Part shown: piece after piece, positions 47,901 to 60,200 of the stretch
How the letters are laid out: each line of letters opens with the position of its first letter
Numbering within the stretch: the first letter of the stretch is position 1
DNA from: Dipteronia dyeriana
Taxonomy: Eukaryota; Streptophyta; Magnoliopsida; Sapindales; Sapindaceae
Direction: 5' to 3'
Length of the DNA stretch: 64,000 nucleotides
Assembly: GCA_032871835.1 (NCBI GenBank)
Contig: CM065303.1
Location: forward strand, 59,620,597 to 59,684,596
The notes under the pieces: generated by a model
What the model was told of the DNA's origin: nothing
Seen by the model: the letters and a program-made list of their open reading frames with translations, nothing else
Database searches by the model: none
Translations under genes and position numbers: made by a program

Positions 47901-50900
47901 CTAAGTGCTAATGTTTTGCTTCATTTTTATTTATGCCTTCATCTGTTATTCTAAGGCTAGTTCAACAATGTACAGATTCTGCGAAACTACAAAGAAGCAA
48001 AAGTTGGATATGGAGCTGGTTCCAACTTTAAAACTTCAATCATGCAAGCTATATATGACTGCCCTTTCATTGGTGCTCGTGTAAAGGTATGATTAAAGTG
48101 AGCATGAGTACTATTTATTAAATTCTCATATTGACTGATGCATTGGGTGTATGTTTCTTTGTTTTTGTTGGTGCTCGTGTAAAATTAAAATAACGTGAAT
48201 TTGAGTGTGCAATTTGTGGTCACTTTGTGTTTGTTTATATTTGGTATTGACTTTCCACTTTTGTCCTGGACAAGTTACATGCTCTTTATGCAGTTTCTGA
48301 TGCTGTTGGATATTTTATTATGTATAATTGTTCTTTTTTTTTTTTGGAAACTATGTATAACTATTCATTGTTTGCAGCTTTTTATTAGAATAAATAACTC
48401 TCCCCATTACTGCCTGTTTTTATCGCTATTTTAATGTTTGTCGGTTGTGTTACACAGGACCTAGATGGCACAGTTATATGCATCGTCTCAAGTTCAAATC
48501 TTATTGACAACAATGATTTGCTAGCCTTCTTGCATACTTTCCGTCAAACTACAGAATACACAAGGGAAATTGTAATATCAGTTGTGCATGAACCTGATCT
48601 GGAGCCCAACCTGCTAATAACAACAGTTGTTACGTTAGGGTAAGTACTGACCTCTTGAAAATAAGAATGCTATCCGATAAATCCATTATTCTCAATTGGT
48701 TATGCCACTGTCATTTTGGATCCTTTTGCCAGCTGAACTATTTGTGGGCTGAAAGCAGTTAAGCCATGAATTTAATTTCCAAGTATAGTCTCTGTCTTGG
48801 AATTGAGATTTGAGCGTATGCTAGAATATTATAATTGACAAATGTTAGAAATTCTTTAAGAGTCTTATTCTGTAAGCATAATTTCGTGGTCCCATATATA
48901 TATATTTAGGGAAAATCGCATAATTTAATGATGGACTACAAATATTCTGTAGTTTGCCTTAATAACCGTTTAGTCCACGGTTTTTTGGAATTGTAATTTT
49001 TAGTCCATCATTATTCTGACAATATGGATTGTAATCCCTATCGTCCAATTCTGTTAGGGTTTTACTGAAATCTGTTAAGTCAACGATGGTAAATAGGTAA
49101 ATTCACAAACTAGTTTCTAGAAGGTTTAGCTTTTGAAGGGTATAGTTGTCATTTTAGAAATAAAAGAAAAAAAGAAAACAAGAAAAAAATTATAAAAAAC
49201 CCTAACTCAAATAATTTTAAAAAATAAAACAAATTCAACTTGAAAAAAGAAAAATTAAAAAAAAAAAAAAAAAAAAGATATCTGGAGTCAGACATATCGC
49301 CTAATTCTTATCATAAAAAAAAAAACAGATCTCCTCAAAGGAGAAGGAAAAACTAAAAACTTTAAAAAATAAACAAGATATCTGAAGATCTGAGATATCA
49401 ACTGATCTCATCCCTTCTTTTCATAAAAAAAAAAAAAAAAGATCTCCGCAAAGGAGAAATGGTCATCTAAACCCAATCTCCTCAGAGCTCGCAATAGAAG
49501 GGAACGACGAGCCAGAAATTCCAAGAAGAAGAAAGTGGCAGCGAGGGGATCTGGATTTTTAAGATTTTGCAGTATGATGTTGATCCAATTTTTTTTTCTT
49601 ATGAGAGATCTGGATTTTTTCCATCCTTCCATTTTTTTTATTTTTCTTTCATCCTGCCTTTCATTTTTTTAATTTTCTCCATAAGATCTTATTTGTTTCA
49701 AAATGAATAAGAGATTTAAATGATAATGATGATGATGATTGAGAAGTTTTTTTTTTTTTGATGATGTTTGAAGATTCAGCTGTGTGGTGATGATTTATTT
49801 ACATATTTCGTTCCTCTTCAGTTTCTTATTAAATCATAAAGTCATCATTTTTATTATTGTAATCTCACCCTTTTTTATACTCTTTATTGTTTCTCTCACT
49901 AACCCTTTTTGTTTATTCCATTTCTTCGATTCAATTGAAAAAAAATCATAGAAAAACACCCATAAACAAAACAAGTGTTGTTGTTGACTGAATTGTTTCA
50001 CATTTCTCAGTTTTGATCGTGGGTACCCAGTGAAACCAATGTTTTCTTAACAAATGTGAGTCTTTTATGTATTTCTTTATCAATCATATATGAATTTGTG
50101 TTTATAGTGTTTGGTGATTTGGTTTTGGTTTGATTATTGTCTGTTCTCTTGTCAAAGTGGGTTTTTTTTTTTTTAATTTTTTTTTAGTGGAATCCAATAG
50201 TGATTTTCTGTTATAGTGGGATCAAAAATCATTTTGTTTCATGTGGGTTATAATTTGTGATTATTGTTGTCTGATATCATGATTGTTTGTCGTTTTTTTC
50301 ATTGATGATGGTATGTTAAGTTATTAATATGTGGATCTGGAATTCTGGATCACTTTTTCTTTTTTTAAATTATTATTTTTTATTTACATGTTTCATTTAT
50401 GTTTAAAAAATTACTATTTTATTTATTTTTCATTCTTAAGGGTATTATAGTCTTTTCAGAGGATCAGGGGCAGCAGAGTCATTTTACACACCTGACATGT
50501 CAGATTCCGCCCTTTTACAGAAGGATTAAAAATTACAATTCCAAAAAACCGTGAACTAGACACAAATCAAGGCAAACTACGGGGACTAAAGTACAATTTA
50601 CTCTTTTTATTATTATTTCCGGTATATGTTTCTTGAAACTATAAAAAGGTCTCTACCCAGTGCTAACCCTATTGAAACCTGGGAAGAGTGTTTTTATACA
50701 GTTCAGCACTCTAGCATTTTTCATAAAGTTGTTAATGGAGAACAAGATTAGGATTATAAAATATTTATTTTATTAGGATTTGATTAGGTATAAAGTAAAA
50801 CGATATCTCTTTTCTAATGAGATAAGAGATTAACTAGTTTTTAGTTTAGTTTATCTTTATCTTAATTGTTTTTGGCCATTATATAAAGGTCTATCATTGT

Positions 50901-53900
50901 CATTTGAAGGCACATCATGATTTGATGAAATAGAGTGATATTGAATTGTCCTCCTAATTTTCTCTCATTTGTTTTCCCTCTAATTTCCTCCCCTTTCTTC
51001 TATAGTTTTCCCCCTTTCATCAGTTTGGTATCAGAGTCCAAACCTCGTTTCAAATAGCTGCCACAAAATATCTCTAAACATCCAAACACATTGTGCCACA
51101 CCAATGCCTCATGCGCCACTTCAGCTGCTGTATGTGATTCGTCATATTTCTTGCACAATCGAACAAAGAATAAAAATTGGTACTTTCTGTGACCCTCTTA
51201 TTCAATGGATGCTACCGTTTTGGCTGGTTAGTAATCAAGCCTTTCTCAGTTGAGGAGAATAAGGGAGAACAATATTAGGACCGGAAGAAGAAGAATATCT
51301 CTCTTATGTTCATGTCCATAGTACAATTGGTAGCTCTAGAATAAGGAAACTAAAAAATATAATTTTTTTTTGCCTAATTGTATTGATTATAAGAACATCT
51401 CAGATAATTGTGAGATTAGTTAACTTTCCTCTAAGAAGGAAATGACTTAATTTTTCTCCGGTTAGCCTGATTTCTTCAACTGGATTATTGAAATATGTAT
51501 TTTATTTGGATTTGATTACTTTTCTAATGAGATAAGAGATTAACTTAGTTTTTAATTTAGTTTAGCATTAATGCTATTCAATCTAAAAATTTAGCCCAAA
51601 AACCAACCCAAATGATATGGCAAATGAGTTGTCCTTACTATATCATTCCCCACATCACCCTATGATTTGAGTGATTATGAATTATGATAACTCATTTGCC
51701 ACATTATTTAGGTTGAATTTTGGGTTAATTTTTTGGGTTGTACAGTATTACTCTTAGTTTAATTTATCTTTATCTTTATGTTAGTTGTTTTTGACCACTA
51801 TAAAAAGGCCTATCATTTTCATTTGAAAGCTGATTATGATTTGATGAAATAAAGTGATAGTGAATTTCTCCTCCTAATTTTCTCCCCACTACTTTTTATC
51901 TGATTTTTCTTCTATAGTTTCCCCCCTTTATTTTAATTTTATATCTTCCACCCTAATTCTCTATCTATCCCCTTTTACTTGTGTTGGTCCTACACCAGTT
52001 ATCCTATGGGATATGGGATTTATCCTCATAATTTATGGTTGTTTATGGGAGGGGAGACTGCATGTACGTGGGGAATAGTTGGGTGCTCTTAAGATTTATG
52101 ACTTATGAGCACTCCAAAAGAAAAAAAAATGATACAAAATAGAACAAGAGGAAAGAGTAGTTGGTACCAGTTGGTACCAATTATTGATTATCAGGTTATC
52201 AATTTGATATTTTTTTCTCATGTCTTTTTTTTTTTCTGAAAATCTGAAGTAAATTTTCATGTGATCACCAGTTCTTTTGAACGACAGACTTCCCAGGATA
52301 CAAGCATTTTGTCTAGACTGGCTCATCATTTCCCCTTTGTTTTTAATCTGTTGAGGAGACATTATCCACGATCAAATAATACTCCAGGAAATAATGGGAT
52401 CGAGAACGCACAGCATTCTAAAGTTATTAGTCCTTCAGACTCTAGTGAAACTAAAGATAGTATTGCTGTAGAAGGTGTAGCTGAAGGATTTGACAATAAC
52501 TCTGAAGAAGTCCAGACAGTATTTAGCAATTACAACTATATAGATACGTCAATATCAAGGTTGATATCATCTTTTCAATTTTGTAGTAATTCACTTTAAG
52601 TTTTATTTCACTTAATTTACAAAAGTATCATTCATTTTTGCTTTTCTAGCAATTGTAGTGGTGGATCTGGACAATTCGAGGCTGAATTATTTAACGCCAG
52701 AACTGAGCCTTCCAGCTTATATGATCAAATTTCTGAAGGTAGCATCATAAAGTCGCTTTTCATTATTAGATTTGGTTTAATGATCCGCAGCTTGATGAGT
52801 CAAGTTATGCTGACCTATTTAAACATTTGGGATTGCTTCATGTTTTAGAAAAAGCAAATCTATCAATATTTATTTGACTAATTACAGTGAAAGGCAATAT
52901 CCAGGAACTCCTGCTTTGCAAAGGGAGCCATTAAATAGTTGGAACTTGGGACCTGGACATCATATTGCACAGGAATGGGCCAAAGAAAGGGAAGCCGACG
53001 CTGGGGCTACTCCAATGCTTGATAACCTGAGCATCTTCTGCCTTCCTGTTGGAGTAAGACCGTCAGAGCAATTGAGTGATGGTGTCGGTAATACACATAC
53101 TACACAACAGCAAGAGCTTAAGTCTGAGGATGATGTTAAAGCACTTCCAACTGTTAGTTCAAATATATCTTCTTTGGGTGCACTTACTGGTGCAAGTTTT
53201 GAAGTAGTGAGAGACTTTTATAGCACCGCATCTACCTTATTGAAGGGAAAAACTGTTGATGCTCGGAAGAAGCAAGGAGTGCTTTCCGTTCGTGCAGCAT
53301 CTATGCTGGTAATTTCTTTTTTAATTCATGCAATGCATTTTGTTTCAACTAATTCTGAACCTATATGCAAGTTTAAAATTTTCATGCTGCATATATAACT
53401 ATTTTTATTTTGTAAGCATTTACTTTTGAATTGGAAATTCATATTTATCATCCTGTTAGACTAATTTTCTAAATGCATTTAATAATTATAAATGAAAATA
53501 AATATGATTTTCACATAATTGCATGGTAGAATGGACCATCTGTTATTCCCTGAAGTTTTGATTTATAATTATGTTAAAGAAACCTAACCTTTCGTGCGGT
53601 TTATGAACTATGAGGAACATGATCAATGAAAATTCTTATTAAATTTTGTTTCCGGTTTAGAATTTTATAATTAATCCTTTTCCCTTGCAAGGGGAGTTGT
53701 AGGATCTTAATATCAGTTTGTTGTGAGAATACTAATGTATGGTTATTTATCTTATCTTTTGGGTATATTTCAACTTATACATATTGTATAAATTTTATTT
53801 GTTAAAGTCAACTATTATTCTAGTTCTCAGTCAGCTAACAATCAAGGTGTCACTCAGGCATAGATTAGATTGTTTAAAAAAAAAATCAGGCATAGATTAA

Positions 53901-55194
53901 TGTAATTGGCTAGATGATTGATGAGTAATTATTGTAATTGATTCGACTTATTTCTCTTCTTGGCCTATCACTATAAATTCATGTACTGTGGCGGAATAAT
54001 AATATACAACTCAATTCTTTCTTCCCCCTATCTTTTTTGTGTAAAGGTTACTTATATGCAGACATGGTGTGGATTTGGTCTTTTAGCAGACACCTAAGGA
54101 GTTAAGTAAAAAGTGTCTTTAAGTGAACTACAAACTATGGGAGTTCACTTTCATTATAAAAAAAAAAAACGTGGACATGGATCTGTTCGCACTTGTTAAC
54201 CATTGTCATATTCTATATCCCGAACACTTTTGTAGTTTCGATACCAAGTCTAGCATAAATCTGAAGGATTTTATTGCTTTATAGCAGTCTAAAAACTTAA
54301 TAGTCAGACTTTTTTCCTGTACATCTTTAGAGGAAGCAACCTGATATGGTGGTATGTGCTATTATCTGTTTGCTACCTTTGAGTAGCCTTGCTTTTAGTT
54401 TTTAGCCCATTTTGATATTTTCCTACAGGAAGCAGAACGTGATTCACCAAAAAAGTGGACTCCTGTGGTGGAAATGCAGTACAGAGGAGGAGTCTACAGG
54501 GGACGGTGCCAAGGAGGTCTTCCTGAAGGAAAGGTATTGTGCTGGGAAATTAATTGTGGAGCATACTTGTTTTATACATAATAAAGAGTCGAATGTCAAT
54601 TTTTGCGTGAATTACACAGGGCCGTCTAGTCCTTGGGGATGGAAGTATATATGATGGTGTGTGGCGTTATGGTAAGAGATCGGGTCTGGGTACATTTTAC
54701 TTCAGTAATGGAGATGTTTTCCAGGGGTCATGGAGAGATGATGTGATGCATGGCAAGGTTCGGCATTTTCATCGGAGTATGAGAGCAGTTTTGTGAGGAT
54801 CTTTTCATTCTCTATTATCCTGAAACAGTTTAATTTCTATGGTCATGTAGGGTTGGTTTTATTTTCACACCGGAGATCGATGGTTTGCAAACTTTTGGAA
54901 GGGAAAGGCCAATGGCGAAGGCCGCTTCTATTCAAAATCTGGTGAAATCTTTTTTGGCCATTTCCAAGATGGATGGCGACACGGCCACTTCCTTTGTATT
55001 GATGTTGATGGAAAAAGGTCTGTATATCTTTTCATTTATTTAGTGATAATTAAGCTTTGTATGATATCATTTTCTGCTACAATAGAACCTGAATCAATGT
55101 GACTAATGATCATATTTGCAGGTGCATTGAGATTTGGGATGAAGGGGTTCGGCTAAGCCGTAAGCCATTTGACTCTGATACTGATGCTGAATAA
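41920..55194 (+). CDS. ARC3: ARC3, chloroplast-division regulator (FtsZ-like plus MORN repeats), 16 exons
   Basis: The product takes part in placing the plastid division ring, where ARC3 acts on FtsZ with the Min system. Exons read: 41920-42176, 42407-42465, 42587-42639, 45582-45716, 46422-46470, 47467-47579, 47663-47734, 47976-48086, 48458-48639, 52272-52559, 52650-52738, 52905-53308, 54429-54533, 54620-54757, 54851-55017, 55122-55194. They join in phase to 764 residues without a stop; Arabidopsis ARC3 is close to this length. All introns start GT and end AG. The N-terminus MSISMELPVF resembles ARC3; a second ATG is five codons on. The FtsZ-like part (about residues 36-340) includes VEVIGIGSRTDAVLDFC, ASAGYGSDH, FVTLDEALKTANNAV and FRQTTEYTREIVISVVHEPD. 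MORN repeats start near residue 615: YRGGVYRGRCQGGLPEGKG, YDGVWRYGKRSGLGTFYF, FQGSWRDDVMHGKGWFYFH, FANFWKGKANGEGRFY. The exon 12 acceptor was chosen by phase over a nearer AG at 52886. Confidence 0.93.
43574..43705. mobile_element. 132-bp hAT-type MITE in ARC3 intron 3
   Basis: The ends CAATGTTTTAAAAATC and, read in reverse, CAATGTTTTACAAAGC are inverted. The 8 bases outside are ATTGACTT (43566-43573) and ATTGAATT (43706-43713), a hAT-size duplication with one change. The interior has GGTGGCCCCCTTGAGGC and CCCGCCTCATG, like the ends of the 6-kb hAT element at 31610, of which it may be a short derivative. It lies in sense-neutral intron sequence. Confidence 0.75.
48907..50606. mobile_element. 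MULE-like non-autonomous element in ARC3 intron 9
   Basis: Long inverted ends are seen. The left has GTAGTTTGCCTTAATAACCG, then CACGGTTTTTTGGAATTGTA and TTTTTAGTCC. The right read in reverse has GTAGTTTGCCTTGATTTGTG, then CACGGTTTTTTGGAATTGTA and TTTTTAATCC. The match runs for close to 100 bp and the outer part (AAATTGTACTTTAGTCCCC) is typical of plant Mutator-like elements. There is no transposase. The interior is AT-rich with A-runs. The exact ends and the 9-bp duplication expected for a MULE could not be fixed. Confidence 0.75.
51026..51037 (+). other. Primer binding site of TRIM-like element
   Basis: TGGTATCAGAGT differs only in its last base from the complement of the initiator tRNA-Met end. 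It lies three bases after the presumed LTR end. Confidence 0.75.
51565..51753. mobile_element. 189-bp hAT-type MITE nested in the TRIM LTR
   Basis: The eight bases TTAGTTTA flank the insert on both sides (51557-51564 and 51754-51761). The first LTR has the uninterrupted sequence. Inverted ends of about 70 bp share CCCAAAA, then GGCAAATGAGTT, on the left and, in reverse, on the right. An 8-bp duplication points to the hAT superfamily. Confidence 0.85.
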
Positions 55195-55293
55195 TAATTA
55201 TATACTGTATTTATGTATTATATAAATTTATATCTTTATTCTTGTCTTCAATCTGCTTTATGTGTGTAGTTATCTTATTTTTTGATACTTGTA

Positions 55294-55299
55294 AATAAA
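55294..55299 (+). terminator. Likely poly(A) signal of ARC3
   Basis: AATAAA lies 100 bases after the stop codon, following T-rich sequence. It is the best match to the plant near-upstream element in the first 150 bases of the 3' region. From here to about 56090 no gene is seen. Confidence 0.5.
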
Positions 55300-56537
55300 G
55301 TAGGGTTTAATAGGAAGTAGCATGAGAAATTTTGAAAACAACGTTGGAACACTGGCTGAGCACCAACTTGGTTATGTAACATCATATGTTATCATATTTC
55401 ATTCTTCTGCGGAGAAGTATATTCATATGAATATATAGTTTTCGATGTCTACATGATCCTTTCTTCCTTCTTATTAGTTATGACAATGTTTATTCGCATT
55501 GACAATTCTAAATGTTATTTCTAGAAACGTAGCCTTACCTATTTTAAGGGATAAAATGACTATGAACTATGAAGGATAAAATGTTGACAATTCAAATTTC
55601 ATTTCTAGAAAAGTAACCTATAATAGGATATATATATATTGTGCGACTTCTTTAATTTATTTGTGTGCCATATTTTAGCTTTATAATCAATGTTTGTCAT
55701 GGACACAAATATTGTCGACTACATAATTAAACTGGAGATTCCGGATGGATGAATGATCACACATGTAGGGAAAACTATTTTCAATAAATTTGACAAAAAC
55801 TATTATGAAAAGATTATATATAAAAAAGAACATTTTAGTTGTAATTGTAGTTACCATTTTTTTTTAAGTACTTTCGATATAAGTTTTTCTTTGATCTGCA
55901 TGTGTCTAGTAAGACTTCACCTTCATGGAGAATGTCAAAAAAAAAAAAAAAGTTTTAAAACAATCTTAAACAAAGTTCCAAATTTATATTTTCTTTCAAA
56001 ATATCATACCCCAATTATTTCTTGAAACAAAAATATTGATTATTAATAATAAATCACAGATCAAAAGTAGGGATGAAAACTTATATAAAACTTTTTGGAG
56101 AGTGATTTATGCAATTGCGGTCAAAAAAATTATTGGCACTATTTGAGGGAGGTGTTGTGCAAATATCACAACTTTACTAATGTATGTTTAAAATGTAATG
56201 CATCATTTAATGTGTTCAGACAAAAATATCCCGAAATATTAAAACAGTGAGGAATTTGTCGTTTTCTAAGTCAGAGAAAAGCAACAGTCAAACCGACGGG
56301 AAACTAATCGACGGTGAAGTGACCGGAACGAGATTACACGAGAACAACTGCGATTGACAAATGTAAGATTAGTTTTTTTTCCTCGTTTTTGTTATTGTTA
56401 ACTTGCATTACATGTTAGAATTGAGTTTTGTTGATAGAAATTATAGAAACCGGTTAAAATAGAGATCTGAGAATAGTTGTGGTTTAGGTTAGGGTTTGTA
56501 ATTTGGTTGAATATCTGTTGAGGAAGATGAAATCTGG

Positions 56538-57185
56538 GTTATCGAGACTTTTTGTAACAGAATCGAGCCTATTTGTAGTTGAGTTGAGCTTTTATTTTCG
56601 TGAAAATTAGGTTTTGGTAAGTCGAGCTTTTTTTAAAAGGAATCGAGCTTTTTCATCATGACATCGAGCTTTTTTTAAATAAGATCGAGCTTTTCTTACA
56701 TAGGATCGAGCTTTTTTGTTATGGGGTCGAACATTTTTTTCATAGGGTCGAGCTTTTTTCTAAAGGGTCGAGCTTTTTTGTATATGAGTCGAGCTTTATT
56801 TTCGTGAAAATTAGGTGGGTCGAGCTTTTTTTATAAGGGTTCGAGCGTTTTTTGAATAGGATCTAACCTTTTTGAAAGGGATCGAGCTTTTTTTTACATA
56901 TGATCGAGATTTTTTCACATAGGATCGAACTATTTTGTTATGGGATCGAGCATTTTTTCATAGGGTCGAGCTTTTTTTTAAAGGGTCGAGTTTGTTTGTC
57001 CTTGGATCGAGTTTATTTCTTATAGGACCGAGCTTTTTTATAATTGAACCGAACTTTTTTGTTATGGGATCGAGCATTTTTGTCATAGGATCGAGTTTTT
57101 TTTTTTTAAAGGGTCGAGCTTATTTCTCTTGGGATCGAGCATATTTTTTTTAGGACCGAACTGTTTTTACATTGGATCGAGACTT
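56538..57185 (+). repeat. Left array of TCGAGC-T-run units
   Basis: About 30 units each hold (G)ATCGAGC followed by four to eight T and a variable spacer such as GTTATGG or CATAGGG. The mean spacing is near 21-22 bp. The array ends just before the exon that starts near 57244. Frames through it are open in places only because the unit is repeated. Confidence 0.9.
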
Positions 57186-57243
57186 ATAATTTTGGTTACG
57201 ATATTTTTTCTGTTTAATGATGTTGTATTTCTGTTACATTGCA

Positions 57244-60200
57244 GATGAGAAACAGATTGAGGGATTTGCTTAAAACTCAAAACTCCAGAAGGAGACTGGT
57301 ACGAGGGAAAATTGACTCGACACAACCATTTTGATACTCTTGCCCATATAGACGACGCATTGAACCGGGTTCTTGCAGAATTTGCAGATGAAGATCGAAG
57401 TCGGTTCATGGCATCATGTTTCGGGCATTTCCTGACGATGCATCGGGAGATGAAGTTTTCGGGTGGTATTATCTATCGGTTGCTTTTGAGGGAGCTGCAT
57501 CATAACGACCCAACAGATGAGATGCAGTTCATGTTAGGGAACCTATCGGTGAGGTTTTCGAAGGTGGAATTTTGTCTGATCACCGGTTTACGGTTTGGAG
57601 TTGTACCAGACACGATCAAGTATGCAGCAGTGGAGAATGACATACATCAACGGTACTTTCCTAGAGCCGATGAGGTCTCGTTGGAGGAGATAAGGGGTGT
57701 TGTCACCGTCGCAGAGTTTGGAGAGGCGTACGATGCTGTCAAGGTCTGCCTCATATATTTGATGAACTGGATACTGATGGGGGTGGATGAGAGATTCAAG
57801 ATTCCAGTTTGGCAGTTTCGACTGGTTGAGGATCTCGATGCGTTCGACGCTTTCCCATGGGGTGCCCACGTATATAGGCATTCTACTTACTCATTCAAGC
57901 ATGCGCTTGACGGGCGACGAGACGGGTTCGAGCGACGCCAGTAGGAAAAAGGGCGCTGATGTACACACGGTGGAGACCTACAACATATACGGTCTATCTC
58001 ATGCCCTATTGGTAAGAACTTCGAATTACAAGTTGTACTTTATCGGTGCTGTCCTTTATTGGTGTTGTCCTCAATGTTATGGTTAGTTATCGTACTTATC
58101 TTTGATGCCGATATTTGCTTTCGAGGTGATCCCTGATTTGGGCAAAGAGTTAGGTGCTCGGAGGGTTACAGATCTGACTCCCCGTATTTTGAAGTGGGAG
58201 TTTACCAACAACCGAGAGGGAAGAAGATGGCAAAGATTTTTAAAGCCAGGGTATGTATTTAATTTGTTAATGTTTATATTAGTTAGTATTTGTACAATTA
58301 CATTGTTCTAACTAATATTTCAGATGTTTGCGAGGAAGGAACTGGTGCCCACACCAGCTGAAAGACAGACACCGTACTATGTCGGGCTAAACGAAGTGAG
58401 AAGCATGTATGTAGAGGAGGACAGACTTCATATGCCGCCTCCGATCCTTTATCAGACTACCTTTGGAGGGAACAGTGGGATAGAGGGTGGGGGTTTGACA
58501 GACAGAACCAGTGACAATGAGGTATCTGAGCCCGTTGCTGGGGGTTTAAGGCTCAGTGACAGTGAGGGATATGAGACAGACCCTCAACGAGAAAGGCATA
58601 GGCATAGGCGGGTTCGGTTTACCATCCCCGGACATGGTTCATCTACAGGGGATTCCCGTGGGGGCGTTGGAAGTGATGGAGAGGTAAGTTGAAAACAAAG
58701 TTTAGTGTTTTTTATTAACACGTGTTGATAGTTTTGTACTAACAATGTAGACATGATTTCAGGCTCTGTGGGCAGATCTGTTGAACTATGTGCGTGAAGC
58801 CCTCCGGAAGAGTGAGAAGGATCGACATCGTCAACACTTGGAGTTGGTGGATATGATCCAGAAGAGTGATGAGGATCGTCAGCAACAACATCAAGTGTTA
58901 TTGGATATGATCCGGGGGCTTCAGGGGTCGACCATGCGTACACACAGGGATGACCCCCCACCTCATGACCCAGACTTTAGTCCTGGAGACACAGGACTGA
59001 TAGGTATACGGGGGTAGGGGGCAGACAAAACAGGTGGACGTAGTGAGGATTCGCCTACCGGGGGGTAGGTCCGGAGAGTCAACCTCAGTCGAATACCAGT
59101 GATAGTAGGCTTGCTATACGTACAGTAGTTCGGTCGGACCTCCCAGATGTCCTATCTGGGTCCACCCAGCCTCAGCGGTCCCCCCACCACCCAGCACATT
59201 GGTCCCCTTCCTCACCTAGCACGTAGGTGTCGGCTCAGCGGTCCCCTCCCCCACCCAGCACTTCGGCGTAGACCCCCTCCTCTCCCCCACCTAGCATGTC
59301 GACCCAGGCTCAGCGGCCCCTTTCCCCAGCTAGCATGACAACCCAGGGTCTGCGGTCCCCTCCATCGCCCAGCACATCCATTCAGCCACAGCGGCCCCCT
59401 CCACCGCCTAGTACATCGACCGAGCCCTAGAGCTCATTGGAGGCTGGAGTACCGCACATGAAACGTATAGTTAAGCGCGGATGACAGTTGATAAGCCCTT
59501 ACACAGATCCATACCGGTCGAAGAGGTTAAGAAAACGGCCCGAGTCCGTGGAACACATATTTGACCCCCACGGACTTGTGGACACTGACTAGCTTGCGGC
59601 ATACAAAGTCTTCTAGAGGAACATCAACGAGGAACTGTGAGTCCAACTTCATCTAATAAAAATGTCCAACTTCATCTAATAAAAATGGTTGTATATTTAA
59701 TGTTCATTCAAATTTACCTAAAGCTAATTCAATCATTAAACAGATGTGATGTGGACGTGCTGACACCAGTGGACGCCGAATGGTTCATCCGTATGCAGTC
59801 CAACTTTATGGACTTAGAGGACACGATACATACTTACGTGATTTTCATATTAACTTTTGTGTAAGTAATGTTGTATTATTAACAATTCATTAGTTTTATT
59901 GTCTGTCAGCATATGGACGCATACCTCCATATTCTTCGCAAGCGTCAGCGAAGATTCCCCACTGTATACAACTATAGGATCAAAGTATTGGATACACAAT
60001 TTTATGTAAGTAGTTATAAATTATTGGAATCGAATCGCATTTTATGGTTTTGTATTATTAATATGATATTGTCAATGATTGTATCTACAACCACTTATGT
60101 TGTTACAGTGAGAGAGGATGATGCCTCGTGATTCGCACGGGGCTGTGACCACAGCAAGGTGGAATGTGTTACAGTCCCGATGGTTGGAAGAGGACCTTCA

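Larger units (their letters stand above)
50751..51928 (+). mobile_element. TRIM-like short LTR element in ARC3 intron 9
   Basis: Two direct repeats of roughly 270 bp (50751-51022 and 51482-51928, the second enlarged by a MITE) share CTTTTCTAATGAGATAAGAG, TATAAA-containing sequence, GATTTGATGAAAT and TTCTATAGTTT. After the first comes TTTGGTATCAGAGTCC, a tRNA-Met primer site (51026-51037). The internal part is about 450 bp and has no gag or pol motif. Small size, LTRs and primer site fit a terminal-repeat retrotransposon in miniature. Boundaries are approximate. Confidence 0.75.

Noticed and set aside
56538..57185. Regularly spaced repeats that look CRISPR-like
   Set aside because: Units are short, imperfect and T-rich, spacers are only a few bases and similar to each other, and the setting is a plant transposon.
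59147..59338. Proline-rich frame in the MULE
   Set aside because: It is a frame-shifted reading of the low-complexity linker of the Ulp1-type gene.
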